Positions 9,519 through 18,109 of a DNA stretch of 64,000 nt are shown in pieces. Location of the stretch: assembly GCF_019733395.1 (NCBI RefSeq), contig NZ_JAIHOO010000001.1, positions 2,055,001 through 2,119,000 on the forward strand. Reading direction: 5' to 3'. The position numbers and the translations under genes are program-made. Within the stretch, counting starts at the first letter, position 1. Every line of letters begins with the position of its first letter. This DNA comes from Lysobacter sp. BMK333-48F3. GTDB lineage: Bacteria; Pseudomonadota; Gammaproteobacteria; Xanthomonadales; Xanthomonadaceae. Below the pieces are notes generated by a model. That model saw nothing but the letters and a program-made list of their open reading frames with translations. It made no database searches and was not told the DNA's origin.

Positions 9519-10187
9519 TTACTGCGCCGGCGGGGTCGCGGTGTTGAAGGCGATCGGCGTGGCGCCGGTGATCGAACCGGTCTTGGCGGTGGCGTGCACG
9601 TACAGCACGACCTTGCGCTCGAACACCAGCGGACCGTCGACGCGCGCGTTCGGGCCGATCACCACCCGCGGGTCGCGCTGCGGCTTGAGCTGGAAGTTGC
9701 TGCGCGGCTTGGTGTACTTGATGCCGCCGCGCACGTGCGAGTCCACGCCGACGGTGACGTCGCCGTTGACCGTCTCGATGCCGCCGCTGACGTCGGTGTC
9801 GACCAGGCCGATCGAGCCGTTGACGGTCTCGATGTCGCCGCCGATGGTGCCGCCGCGGTCGACGAAGATGCCGCCGTTGACCGTTTCCAGGTCGCTGCTG
9901 GCGGTGGTCTTGGCGCCGAGGCGGATACTGCCGTTGACGGTTTCCAGACCGCCGGTCTGGCTGCCGGCGCCGATGTGGATGCTGCCGTTGACGGTCTCGG
10001 CGTCGCCGACGCGAGCGTTCTCGCCGACCTTGATGCTGCCGTTCACGGTTTCCAGGTTGCCGCGCTGCTGACCGGCGTCGACGTCGATGCTGCCGTTGAC
10101 CTTGCTGACCCCTTCCTGCGCGAACGCCAGCGGCGAGGACAGGGCGATCAGGACCGACAGAGCGAGAGTGAGGCGGTTACGGGTCAT
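9519..10187 (-). CDS. exported repeat protein, ETVNGSI solenoid (bactofilin/DUF4097-like)
   Basis: 222 aa with a signal peptide (LALSVLIALSSPLAFA). The mature part is a tandem repeat of about 19-25 residues: VNGSIDV, ETVNGSIKV, ETVNGSIHI, ETVNGSIRL, ETVNGGIFV, ETVNGSIGL, ETVNGDVTV. This is the pattern of a right-handed beta-solenoid, as in bactofilins and DUF4097 proteins, with hydrophobic residues alternating around an N-G turn. The C-terminal 60 residues (from IKYTKPRSN) also read as beta-rich. Function is unknown; a scaffold or surface role is inference. The gene stands alone with its own terminator. Confidence 0.75.
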   Translation of the reverse strand: MTRNRLTLALSVLIALSSPLAFAQEGVSKVNGSIDVDAGQQRGNLETVNGSIKVGENARVGDAETVNGSIHIGAGSQTGGLETVNGSIRLGAKTTASSDLETVNGGIFVDRGGTIGGDIETVNGSIGLVDTDVSGGIETVNGDVTVGVDSHVRGGIKYTKPRSNFQLKPQRDPRVVIGPNARVDGPLVFERKVVLYVHATAKTGSITGATPIAFNTATPPAQ

Positions 10188-10288
10188 GGCGTGTTCCGTT
10201 TGGCTGATGGACAGGTACTGGGATGCGGCGATGGCCGAATCGGTTTAAGCCCGGCGACGAACGGGGCCTCGACGCGGCGGCGACGCCG

Positions 10289-10309
10289 CCGGATCAAGCA
10301 CTTGCGCGC
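10289..10309. repeat. 21-bp direct repeat, copy 1 (upstream of gpmI)
   Basis: The 21-bp sequence beginning ccggatcaagcacttgcgcg is identical to 13306-13326 upstream of the S41 protease gene. Both copies lie in non-coding DNA, 116 and 180 nt before a start codon. Confidence 0.6.
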
Positions 10310-10424
10310 GTCGCGCCGGCCGGGCGGCGCTCGGGCGTCGGCGGTTCGGGCTTGATCGCCGGCTTCGCTACAATCGCAGGGCCCGCGTGCGCCGGCCCCT
10401 GCCCCAAGTCATAGGAATCTCGAC

Positions 10425-11960
10425 GTGTCAGCGACCCCCCGCCCCAAGCCCGTAGTGCTGTTGATCCTCGACGGTTGGGGCCATCGCGACGATCCGGCCG
10501 ACAACGCCCTGGCCCAGGCCGACCTGCCGAACTGGCGCGCGCTGCTGGCCAGCGAGCCGCACACCCTGATCCACACCGAAGGCCGCCACGTCGGCCTGCC
10601 GGACGGGCAGATGGGCAATTCCGAAGTCGGCCACATGAATCTCGGAGCCGGCCGCATCGTCTACCAGGACCTGACCCGGATCGACGCGGCGATCGAGGAC
10701 GGCAGCTTCTACGCCAACGCCGAGCTGCGCGCGGCCTGCGCCGCGGCGCGCGAGGCCGGCGCCACCTTGCAGGTGATGGGCCTGCTCTCGCCGGGCGGCG
10801 TGCACAGCCACGAACAACATATCTTCGCCATGCTCGAGCTGGCCCGCCGCGAAGGCGTGGCCCGGGTCGCCGTGCACGCCTTCCTCGACGGCCGCGACAT
10901 GCCGCCCAAGTCGGCCGCGCCGAGCCTGGAGCGCCTGCAGCAGGCCTGCGAGCGAGTCGGCAACGCGCATATCGCCTCGGTCAGCGGCCGCTATTTCGCC
11001 ATGGACCGCGACAAGCGCTGGGACCGCCAGCTGCGCGCCTGGAACGCGATCGTCGAGGCCCAGTCCGAGCACCGCGCCGCGACCGCGCTGGAAGCGCTGG
11101 AAGCCGCCTACGCGCGCGGCGAGACCGACGAGTTCGTCGCACCGACCGTGATCGGCGCCGCCGCGCCGATCGCCGACGGCGATGCGGTGGTGTACATGAA
11201 CTTCCGCGCCGACCGCGCGCGCCAGCTCAGCGCCGCCTTCGTCGATCCGGGCTTCGACGGCTACGAGGCGCGCCGGCTGGCGCTGTCGCGCTACGTCTGC
11301 CTGACCGAGTACGACGCCCGGTTGCCGGCGCCGGTCGCGTTCGCGCCGGACGAACTGCGCAACACTCTGGGCGAACTGCTCGCCGCGCGAGGTCTGACCC
11401 AGCTGCGCATCGCCGAGACCGAGAAGTACGCCCACGTCACCTTCTTCTTCAGCGGCGGGCGCGAAGAGCCCTATGCCGGCGAGCGCCGCATCCTGGTGCC
11501 CAGCCCGAAGGTCGCCACCTACGATCTGCAGCCGGAAATGAGCTGCCCGGAAGTGACCGCGCAGCTGACCGCGGCGATCCGTTCGGGCGAGTTCGACGTC
11601 GCGGTGTGCAACATCGCCAACCCGGACATGGTCGGCCACACCGGCGACCTGCACGCGGCGATCCGCGCCGCCGAGGCGGTGGACGTGGCGATCGGCGCGG
11701 TCGCCGCGGCGGTGCGCGAGACCGGCGGCGCGCTGCTGATCACCGCCGACCACGGCAACCTGGAAATGATGCGCGATCCGGACACCGGCCAGCCGCATAC
11801 CGCGCACACGGTCGGCCCGGTGCCGCTGGTCTATCTCGGCCCGCGCAAGGCCGCGCTGCGCAGCGGCGGCGCACTGCGCGACGTCGCCCCGACCATGCTC
11901 GATCTGCTCGGCGTGGAACAGCCGATGGAGATGAGCGGGCAGAGCCTGCTGGTTTCCTGA
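10425..11960 (+). CDS. gpmI: 2,3-bisphosphoglycerate-independent phosphoglycerate mutase
   Basis: 511 aa, the normal length for iPGM. It interconverts 3- and 2-phosphoglycerate in cytosolic glycolysis and gluconeogenesis. The metal-binding N-terminus is VVLLILDGWGHR. The catalytic serine is Ser66 in QMGNSEVGHMNLGAGR. Metal ligands are in ANPDMVGHTGD and ITADHGNLEMM. The start is a GTG: the conserved DGWG motif begins at residue 16, as expected for the family, and no upstream ATG fits. The stop overlaps the start of envC (TGATG), giving the common gpmI-envC-ctp gene order. Confidence 0.97.
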   Translation: MSATPRPKPVVLLILDGWGHRDDPADNALAQADLPNWRALLASEPHTLIHTEGRHVGLPDGQMGNSEVGHMNLGAGRIVYQDLTRIDAAIEDGSFYANAELRAACAAAREAGATLQVMGLLSPGGVHSHEQHIFAMLELARREGVARVAVHAFLDGRDMPPKSAAPSLERLQQACERVGNAHIASVSGRYFAMDRDKRWDRQLRAWNAIVEAQSEHRAATALEALEAAYARGETDEFVAPTVIGAAAPIADGDAVVYMNFRADRARQLSAAFVDPGFDGYEARRLALSRYVCLTEYDARLPAPVAFAPDELRNTLGELLAARGLTQLRIAETEKYAHVTFFFSGGREEPYAGERRILVPSPKVATYDLQPEMSCPEVTAQLTAAIRSGEFDVAVCNIANPDMVGHTGDLHAAIRAAEAVDVAIGAVAAAVRETGGALLITADHGNLEMMRDPDTGQPHTAHTVGPVPLVYLGPRKAALRSGGALRDVAPTMLDLLGVEQPMEMSGQSLLVS

Positions 11961-13222
11961 TGCGGCTGCGGCGCGCGCTGCTGCTGGCGGTCACCCTGAC
12001 GGTCGCGCTGGCCGCGCCGGCGGCTGCGCAGAACAGCAGCCGCGAGACCGAGCGCAAGCTGGAAAAGGTCAAGAACGAGCTCAAGTCGGTCTCGGCCGAA
12101 CGGCGCAAGCTCGAAGGCCAGCGCGGCGACGCCTCGCAGCGCCTGCGCGAGGCCGACGAGAAGGTCGGCCGTTCCAACCGGGTGCTGCGCGAGACCGAAT
12201 CCCGGCTCGCCCGCGAGCAGTCCGCGTTGAAAGACCTGCAGGCCCGTCGCGACGGTCTCAACGCCAAGCTCGGCTCGCAGCGCAAGGAGCTCGCGCAACT
12301 GCTGCGCGCGGCCTACGCCCAGGGCAACGACGCGCCGCTGAAACTGCTGCTGTCGCAGGACAAGGTCGCCGACAGCAACCGCGTGCTGACCTACCACGGC
12401 TACGTGCAGCGCGACCGCGCCCGGCGCATCGTCGAACTGTCGGCGCAGTTGCGCGAGCTCGATGCGCTGGAGCGCGAGATCGTCGAGCGCCGCCAAACCC
12501 TGGACAGCACCCGCAAGCAGCAACGCGACCAGCTCGGCCAACTGCAGCGCGACCGCAAGGAACGCGCCAGCCTGGTGGCGCAGATCAACGAGAAGTACCA
12601 GGACCGCAGCGACCGCGAGCGCGAGCTCGGCCGCGACGCCAAGGGCCTGGAACAGCTGCTGGCCAAGCTGCGCGCCGCCGCCGCGCGCGCCGAGGCCCAG
12701 CGCCGCGCCGCCGCCAAGGCCCGCGCCGAGCGCGAGGCGCGCGAAGCCAAAGCGGCCGCGGCCGCCGCGGCGGCCGGCAAGCCGGCGCCGCCGCGCGCGC
12801 CGCGCAAGCCCGCGGTCGAGGTGGCCAAGGCGCCGCCGCCGCAGGTCGGCGGCCTGGGCTGGCCGGTGTCCGGCGCCTTGCTGGCCGGTTTCGGCGGCAC
12901 CATGCCCGACGGCCGCAGCAGCGAAGGTTTGCTGATCGGAGCGCCCGCCGGCGCCACGGTCAAGGCGGTCGGCGACGGCACGGTGGTGTATTCGGAATGG
13001 ATGACCGGCTACGGCCTGTTGCTGATCGTCGACCACGGCAACGGCTACATGAGCCTGTACGCCAACAACGATGCCCTGCTCAAGGACGCCGGCGCCAAGG
13101 TCAAGCGCGGCGACGCGATCGCCACAGTCGGCAGCTCCGGCGGCCACGGCCGGCCGGCGCTGTATTTCGAACTGCGCCGCGGCGGCCAGCCGGTCAACCC
13201 CAATGGCTGGCTGCGACGCTGA
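11960..13222 (+). CDS. envC: murein hydrolase activator EnvC (LytM/M23 fold)
   Basis: 420 aa. Signal peptide LLLAVTLTVALAAPAAAQ, then a long coiled coil (about 25-260, rich in R/E/K/L), an Ala/Pro linker and a C-terminal LytM domain. The LytM domain has VDHGNGYMSLY and GHGRPALYFELRRGGQPVNP. The second metal-binding His motif (HxH in active LytM) is replaced by LYF, as in E. coli EnvC, so it should activate septal amidases rather than cut peptidoglycan itself. Translational coupling to gpmI through TGATG fixes the start. Confidence 0.93.
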   Translation: MRLRRALLLAVTLTVALAAPAAAQNSSRETERKLEKVKNELKSVSAERRKLEGQRGDASQRLREADEKVGRSNRVLRETESRLAREQSALKDLQARRDGLNAKLGSQRKELAQLLRAAYAQGNDAPLKLLLSQDKVADSNRVLTYHGYVQRDRARRIVELSAQLRELDALEREIVERRQTLDSTRKQQRDQLGQLQRDRKERASLVAQINEKYQDRSDRERELGRDAKGLEQLLAKLRAAAARAEAQRRAAAKARAEREAREAKAAAAAAAAGKPAPPRAPRKPAVEVAKAPPPQVGGLGWPVSGALLAGFGGTMPDGRSSEGLLIGAPAGATVKAVGDGTVVYSEWMTGYGLLLIVDHGNGYMSLYANNDALLKDAGAKVKRGDAIATVGSSGGHGRPALYFELRRGGQPVNPNGWLRR

Positions 13223-13305
13223 GCACGGTTTCCGGGGCGGTCGCGCGCTCCGCGCCGCATCCGTGCGGGCGAGAGCGGGGCGGCGCCAGTGCGAGCGGGC
13301 TCCCA

Positions 13306-13326
13306 CCGGATCAAGCACTTGCGCGC
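13306..13326. repeat. 21-bp direct repeat, copy 2 (upstream of S41 protease)
   Basis: Exact copy of 10289-10309. It is in the 283-nt spacer between envC and the S41 protease gene, which shows no other gene. Confidence 0.6.
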
Positions 13327-13505
13327 TGATGCAGCGCGCGCTGAACGAATCGGCGCTTCGTTAACGAAAGCTTGCGCGCGCGCGGCTTAACGTGCGCAGA
13401 TAGGCGATGGAACCCGCGCCCGCCGCGCGCGGTCGTAGCCAGGACCCGGCCCGCCGTTCGCGGCGGTCCGTCGCCAGCCCCTCACTCGCGTCCGGAGCGT
13501 CGTGC

Positions 13506-14918
13506 ATGTCTTTGCGTTACCCCCTGCGTAGTCTGCTTCCGCTGGCCCTGGCGCTGGGCGCCGTACCGGCGTGGGCGCAGGAGCCGCCGGCCAAACCGGC
13601 CCAGGCGCCGCCGGCGCGCGAATCCGGCCAGCAGACGCCGGCTCCTGCCAACGAAACGCCAAACAAGGAAGCGCCGGCCAAGAAGAAAGCCGCGGGCAAG
13701 GGCGAGGACAGCGAGTCCAAGGTGCCGATCGAGGAGATCCGCCGTTACGTCGCGGTCTACAACGCGGTCAAGCAGGCCTACGTCGAACCGGTCGACGACG
13801 CCAAGCTGATGCATTCGGCGATCCGCGGCCTGCTGTTCGACCTGGACCCGCACAGCGTCTACCTGGACAAGGTCGCGGCCGAGGATTTCGACGAACAGTC
13901 GCGCGGCGCCTACGACGGCATCGGCGTGGAGCTGCAGCGCCAGCCCGACGGCAGCCTGCGGGTGATCGCGCCGATCGACGACACTCCGGCCGCGCGCGCC
14001 GGGATCAAGGCCGGCGACGTGATCACCGCGATCGACGGCAAGCCGTTCAAGGTCGACGAAGGCGACAACTCCGGCCCGCTGCGCGGCGCGCCGGGCAGCA
14101 AGGTGGTGCTGACCATCGTCCGCGAAGGCCGCGACAAGGCCTTCGACCTGACCGTGGTGCGCGAGACCATCCGCGTGGCCAGCGTGAAGAGCCGCATGCT
14201 CGAACCGGGCTACGGCTATCTGCGCATCAGCGCGTTCCAGGCCGACACCGCGGCCGATTTCGAAACCCAGCTGGAAAAGCTCAAGACCCAGGCCGGCGGC
14301 AAGTTGCGCGGACTGGTGATCGACTTGCGCAGCAACCCGGGCGGCCTGCTGACCTCGGCGGTGCAGATCGCCGACGACCTGCTGGAGAAAGGCAAGATCG
14401 TCAGCACCCGCGGCCGCATCGCGATCAGCGACGCCGAATTCGGCGCGACTCCGGGCGACCGCCTCGACGGCGCGCCGCTGATGGTGCTGGTCGACGCCGG
14501 TTCGGCCAGCGCTTCGGAGGTGCTGGCCGGCGCCTTGCGCGACAACGGCCGCGCCCGCGTGATCGGCAGCCGCACCTTCGGCAAGGGCTCGGTGCAGACC
14601 GTGCTGCCGCTGGACAACGGCGACTCGGTCAAGCTCACCACCGCGCGCTACTACACGCCCAGCGGCAAATCGATCCAGGCCCTGGGCATCGTCCCCGACG
14701 TGGTGGTGCGCGCGGCCAAGCGCGACGGCGATTCGCGTCCGAGCTATTCGGAAGCGGCCCTGCCGGGGCATCTGCACGGCGACGAGGAAGACGCGCCCGG
14801 CAAGAACGCCGGCGAGGTGCTGGAAGGCGAAGCGCCGATCGCCGCGGCCCTGGCCGAACTGAAGAAGCCGGCGCCGGCCAAGCCGGTCGCCGATGCCGGC
14901 GCCGCTACCCGGCGCTGA
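13506..14918 (+). CDS. S41 carboxyl-terminal processing protease
   Basis: 470 aa. Signal peptide LRSLLPLALALGAVPAWAQ, a Pro/Ala/Lys-rich linker (about 25-75) and an N-terminal helical region. The PDZ domain (about 140-225) contains YDGIGVELQ and AGIKAGDVITAIDGK. The S41 catalytic domain has the nucleophile in DAGSASASEVLAGAL and the general-base Lys in GSRTFGKGSVQT. It acts in the periplasm on C-terminal tails. The start was chosen at the Met that opens the signal peptide. It is the third gene of the gpmI-envC-ctp neighbourhood, separated by a 283-nt gap, so it probably has its own promoter. Confidence 0.95.
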   Translation: MSLRYPLRSLLPLALALGAVPAWAQEPPAKPAQAPPARESGQQTPAPANETPNKEAPAKKKAAGKGEDSESKVPIEEIRRYVAVYNAVKQAYVEPVDDAKLMHSAIRGLLFDLDPHSVYLDKVAAEDFDEQSRGAYDGIGVELQRQPDGSLRVIAPIDDTPAARAGIKAGDVITAIDGKPFKVDEGDNSGPLRGAPGSKVVLTIVREGRDKAFDLTVVRETIRVASVKSRMLEPGYGYLRISAFQADTAADFETQLEKLKTQAGGKLRGLVIDLRSNPGGLLTSAVQIADDLLEKGKIVSTRGRIAISDAEFGATPGDRLDGAPLMVLVDAGSASASEVLAGALRDNGRARVIGSRTFGKGSVQTVLPLDNGDSVKLTTARYYTPSGKSIQALGIVPDVVVRAAKRDGDSRPSYSEAALPGHLHGDEEDAPGKNAGEVLEGEAPIAAALAELKKPAPAKPVADAGAATRR

Positions 14919-14941
14919 GCGCCGGAGAGGATCGGCAAACG

Positions 14942-14968
14942 AAAAACCCGGCCGAGGCCGGGTTTTTT
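14942..14968. terminator. intrinsic terminator between S41 protease and DUF1820 genes
   Basis: aaaaacccggcc, loop gag, ggccgggtttttt. A-tracts and T-tracts on both sides make it plausible for both convergent genes. Confidence 0.85.
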
Positions 14969-15000
14969 CTTGCGGGTTTTTCTTGTTCGCCGCCGGCCGC

Positions 15001-15318
15001 TCAGCGCGGTTTGGCCGGCAACGGAAACGGCGTGACCACTTTCTCGCCGGTGGCGGCATCGCGGATCGCCGACTGGCCTTTGCGTTCGACTTCCTCGATC
15101 CGCACGATGCTCTGCATCGGCAGATGCAGCACCCGGGTATTGCCGAACTCGTCGCGCAGCCGCTCCTCGGTCGGATCGACCACCAGGCCTTCGTGCAGAT
15201 CGAACACCAGTTCGCTGACCTCGGTGAAGCCCCACAGATTGCCCGAGGCGATCTTGCGCGCGTACAGCTCGTAGATCTTGCCGGCGTTGAGGAAGGTGAT
15301 TTTGTAGAGCGTGGCCAT
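15001..15318 (-). CDS. DUF1820 family protein
   Basis: 105 aa, soluble. The sequence MATLYKITFLNAGKIYELYA, the GFTEVSEL(V) stretch and VVDPTEERLRDEF are typical of the DUF1820 family, found in gamma-proteobacteria with unknown function. There is no Shine-Dalgarno-like sequence before the ATG. Instead the coding strand reads cccactcccgcccca directly up to the start, because a GGGAAT heptad array begins at 15320. The downstream end faces the S41 terminator. Confidence 0.85.
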   Translation of the reverse strand: MATLYKITFLNAGKIYELYARKIASGNLWGFTEVSELVFDLHEGLVVDPTEERLRDEFGNTRVLHLPMQSIVRIEEVERKGQSAIRDAATGEKVVTPFPLPAKPR

Positions 15319-15319
15319 T

Positions 15320-15368
15320 GGGGCGGGAGTGGGGAATCGGGAATGGGGAATCGGGAATCGGGAATCGG
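15320..15368. repeat. GGGAAT(C) heptad array, G-rich strand is +
   Basis: Seven G-runs spaced by AATC-type loops (ggggaatcgggaatggggaa, continuing). It meets the pattern for a G-quadruplex and begins 1 nt before the DUF1820 start codon (minus strand). Confidence 0.85.
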
Positions 15369-15609
15369 TGAGCGTAACGCGTCGCCTGTGTGAGTTAGCG
15401 TGGGGACGCCGGACCGAAACTCAATGGCGATCGCCGACCGCATCCAGCACGGCCGCCGCGGCTTGTGCTCTTTGGGCGGGAATGGGGAATAGGGAATAGG
15501 GAATCGGTGAGCGTAACGCGTCGCCTGTGTAAGTTAGCGAGGGGACGCCGGACCGAACTCAATGGCGATCGCCGACCGCATCCCCCATAGCCGCCGCGGC
15601 TTGTGCTCT
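15368..15609. repeat. tandem duplication, about 139-bp period
   Basis: 15368-15471 and 15507-15609 are near-identical (gtgagcgtaacgcgtcgcct through ttgtgctct). They differ by a few substitutions and small indels. A GGGAAT heptad array (15474-15508) separates the two copies. No gene is seen in 15319-15645. Confidence 0.85.
15474..15508. repeat. GGGAAT heptad array, second copy
   Basis: gggcgggaatggggaatagg and following gaatcgg. It is part of the duplicated unit between the DUF1820 and rhomboid genes. Confidence 0.8.
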
Positions 15610-15610
15610 A

Positions 15611-15642
15611 CCTATTCCCCATTCCCAATTCCCCATTCCCGG
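15611..15642. repeat. GGGAAT heptad array, inverted copy
   Basis: ctattccccattcccaattc and following. This is the reverse complement of the arrays at 15320 and 15474, so transcripts could fold into a long hairpin. It ends 4 nt before the rhomboid stop codon. Confidence 0.8.
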
Positions 15643-15645
15643 CCT

Positions 15646-16347
15646 TCAATACCCCCGCTTGCGCCGCAGCCGCCGGGCGATGCCGGCGCGGGCGATCAGG
15701 GCGAAGGCGCCGCCGAAGGCGAAGCCGGCGAGGTGGGCGGACCAGGCGACTGCGCCGAAGGCCGGGCCGATGAAGGTGAACACCACCTGCAGCAGCGCCC
15801 ACACGCCGATCAACAGCGGCGCCGGCACTTTCACGAACTGCAGGAACAGGCCCAACGGCACCACCACGCCGAGCTTGGCGCCGGGAAACAGCGCCAGATA
15901 GGCGCCGATCAGCGCCGACACCGCGCCGCTGGCGCCGATGATCAGCCGGTCGGGGGTGCCGATCGCGAGCACCGCGGCCAGGTTGGCCACCGCGCCGCCG
16001 AACAGGAACAAGGCCAGCAGGCGCCACGGCCCCATCGCGCGTTCGGCCGGCAGGCCGAAGATCAGCAGGAACACCAGGTTGCCGAGCAGGTGGGCCCAGT
16101 CGGCGTGCAGGAACAGCGCGCTGAACAGGCGCAGGATGCTGCCGTCGCGAATCGCCTCCCACCACGCCAGCGGATTGGACAGGCCGCCCGACAGCGCGCC
16201 CCATTCGAGCATCAGCCGGCGCTGCTCCGGTCCGGACAGCACCACTGCCGAGACGATGAAGGCGATCCACAGCAGGGCGAACACCAAAGGCGTGGCCCAA
16301 CGCAGTCGCGTGCGTTCGCGTGAAGGGATGGCGACGAACATGCTCAT
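15646..16347 (-). CDS. rhomboid family intramembrane serine protease
   Basis: 233 aa with six predicted membrane segments. The catalytic dyad is visible: Ser140 in IIGASGAVSALIG (GxSG) and His205 in WSAHLAGFAFGG. The oxyanion/structural HxxxN motif is present in HADWAHLLGNLVFLL. It cleaves transmembrane segments in the inner membrane; substrates are unknown. The first Met is used (MSMFVAIPSR); the second at residue 3 is possible. The C-terminus RRLRRKRGY is basic and cytosolic. Confidence 0.93.
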   Translation of the reverse strand: MSMFVAIPSRERTRLRWATPLVFALLWIAFIVSAVVLSGPEQRRLMLEWGALSGGLSNPLAWWEAIRDGSILRLFSALFLHADWAHLLGNLVFLLIFGLPAERAMGPWRLLALFLFGGAVANLAAVLAIGTPDRLIIGASGAVSALIGAYLALFPGAKLGVVVPLGLFLQFVKVPAPLLIGVWALLQVVFTFIGPAFGAVAWSAHLAGFAFGGAFALIARAGIARRLRRKRGY

Positions 16348-16607
16348 GAGCGACGCCTATTCAGCATCGGACGAAGCCGGCGCGATACCGCTTGGAAGCG
16401 GAAAAACGCCCGCAATACATGGGTTTGCGACATCTGCACGGACGATTTTGCGATCTTGGGCGTATTGTTAGCGTTCGGTTAATAGCCGCGCTATAGTGCA
16501 TACGGCGTCGTACGTCGGGAGGGGTTTCCGGCGGAACCGGGCCGACCCGCGCGGCCCGTGCTCAACGCCGCGACAGAACGAAAAATACTCCAACGGAGAC
16601 TACACGC

Positions 16608-17987
16608 ATGCAAGCCTCACACCGCATCTCCCGCCTGACCGCGCTCGCGCTCGGCATCGCCGGCGTCATCAGCGTCGGTTCGGCCGGAGCGACCGGCTTC
16701 CAGATCCGCGAAAACAGCGTCAAGAACCAGGGCCGCGCGTTCGCCGGCAGCGCCACCGCCAAGAACGATGCCGCCGTCGTGACCAACAACCCGGCCGCGA
16801 TGGTGAACCTGGACTCGCTGACGATTCGCGGCGACGTGACCGTGATCGACCTGACCGCGAAGTTCCGCGGCGGCGGTTCGGCCGCGGCCGGTACCCCGCT
16901 CGCGCGTCCGCTGACCGGCGGCAACGGCGGCGACCCGGGCGATGCGCAGCCGGTGCCGGCGCTGTCGATCGTGATGCCGCTGTCGGGCGCGTTCGAGAAG
17001 CTGACCCTCGGCGCCCAGTTGAACGCGCCGTTCGGCCTGAAGACCGAATACGACCGCGACTGGGTCGGCCGCTACCACGCGGTCGAGTCGGAAGTGAAGA
17101 CCATCGACCTGACCTTCTCCGCCGGCCTGGCCCTGACCGACCGCTTCTCGGTCGGCGCCGGCCTGGTCTGGGAACGCGCCGAAGCCACCCTGACCAATGC
17201 GGTCGACTTCGGTTCGGCGATCTGCCGCGTCAGCATCGCCGCCTGCACCACCCCGAGCCCGGCCGCCGCGCCGTTCGGCCCGCAGAAGAACGACGGCTAC
17301 GCCAAGGTCAAGGGCGACGACTACGGCCTGGGCTGGATCATCGGCCTGCAGTGGAAGCCGACCGACAAGTTCTCGATCGGCTACTCGCACCGCTCGGAAA
17401 TCGACCACGAGCTGGAAGGCAACATCGACTTCACCAAGCCGGCCAACGTCTCGGCGCTGCTGGCCGCGCGCGGCATCACCCAGTACAACTCGGGTCCGGG
17501 CGGCGCCAAGCTGACCACCCCGAGCGTCGATACCCTGAGCCTGCAGTACGAGTTCACCGATCAGTTCCGCATGATGTTCGATGCGCAGCAGACCGATTGG
17601 CACTCGCTGCAGTCGGTGGACATCGTCCGCGCCAACGGCACGCCGATCACCAGCGAGCCGTTCGAGTGGGAAGACACGATGATGTACGCGCTGGGCGCCG
17701 AGTACGACCTCAGCGACGCCATCACCCTGCGCGGCGGCATCGCGTTGGACGAGACCCCGACCAACGATCACCACCGCACCCCGCGCCTGCCGGACAACGA
17801 CCGCACCCTGTACTCGGTCGGCCTGACCTGGAACGCCAACGAGCACCTGAGCGTCGACGCGGCCTACACCCGCATCGAGATCGACAGCCCGAAGATCGAC
17901 GTGGTCTCGAGCAGCGGCTCGCGCCTGACCGGTACCTACAAGGGCCACGCCGACCTGTTCGGCATCGCGGCTCAGTACAAGTTCTGA
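16608..17987 (+). CDS. FadL-type outer-membrane fatty acid/hydrophobic transporter
   Basis: 459 aa. Signal peptide MQASHRISRLTALALGIAGV through VGSAGA, then the FadL hatch start TGFQIRENSVKNQGRAFAGS and the NPA motif (VTNNPAAMV). The rest has alternating beta-barrel strands and ends in a C-terminal aromatic (QYKF) for BAM insertion. It imports long-chain fatty acids or other hydrophobic compounds. The gene is preceded by caacggagac and followed by a strong terminator, so it is monocistronic. Length is typical of the family. Confidence 0.94.
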   Translation: MQASHRISRLTALALGIAGVISVGSAGATGFQIRENSVKNQGRAFAGSATAKNDAAVVTNNPAAMVNLDSLTIRGDVTVIDLTAKFRGGGSAAAGTPLARPLTGGNGGDPGDAQPVPALSIVMPLSGAFEKLTLGAQLNAPFGLKTEYDRDWVGRYHAVESEVKTIDLTFSAGLALTDRFSVGAGLVWERAEATLTNAVDFGSAICRVSIAACTTPSPAAAPFGPQKNDGYAKVKGDDYGLGWIIGLQWKPTDKFSIGYSHRSEIDHELEGNIDFTKPANVSALLAARGITQYNSGPGGAKLTTPSVDTLSLQYEFTDQFRMMFDAQQTDWHSLQSVDIVRANGTPITSEPFEWEDTMMYALGAEYDLSDAITLRGGIALDETPTNDHHRTPRLPDNDRTLYSVGLTWNANEHLSVDAAYTRIEIDSPKIDVVSSSGSRLTGTYKGHADLFGIAAQYKF

Positions 17988-18032
17988 TCGGGCCCGCGGT
18001 CCGGGCGCAGGCCCGGGCCGCACGGCTGAACG

Positions 18033-18064
18033 AAAAGCCCCGCTTCGGCGGGGTTTTTCTTTTT
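18033..18064 (+). terminator. intrinsic terminator after fadL-like gene
   Basis: aaaagccccgc, loop ttc, ggcggggtttttcttttt; a strong stem and T-tract about 45 nt after the stop. Confidence 0.9.
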
Positions 18065-18109
18065 CGCGCGTGCCACGATGGCGATTCTCCGCCCGTGGTC
18101 GCGCCGCGC

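Noticed and set aside
7596..10355. Long open frame on the + strand opposite the M28 and repeat-protein genes
   Set aside because: Low-complexity, Ala/Val/Arg/Gly/Asp-rich translation typical of antisense frames in GC-rich DNA. The minus-strand genes have signal peptides and catalytic motifs.
15319..15645. Small genes in the heptad/duplication region
   Set aside because: Frames translate repeats only and have no start signal or conservation pattern.
16492..16497. TATAGT as a -10 box for the fadL-like gene
   Set aside because: A -10-like hexamer is present, but no -35 at suitable spacing could be found, so no promoter is claimed.
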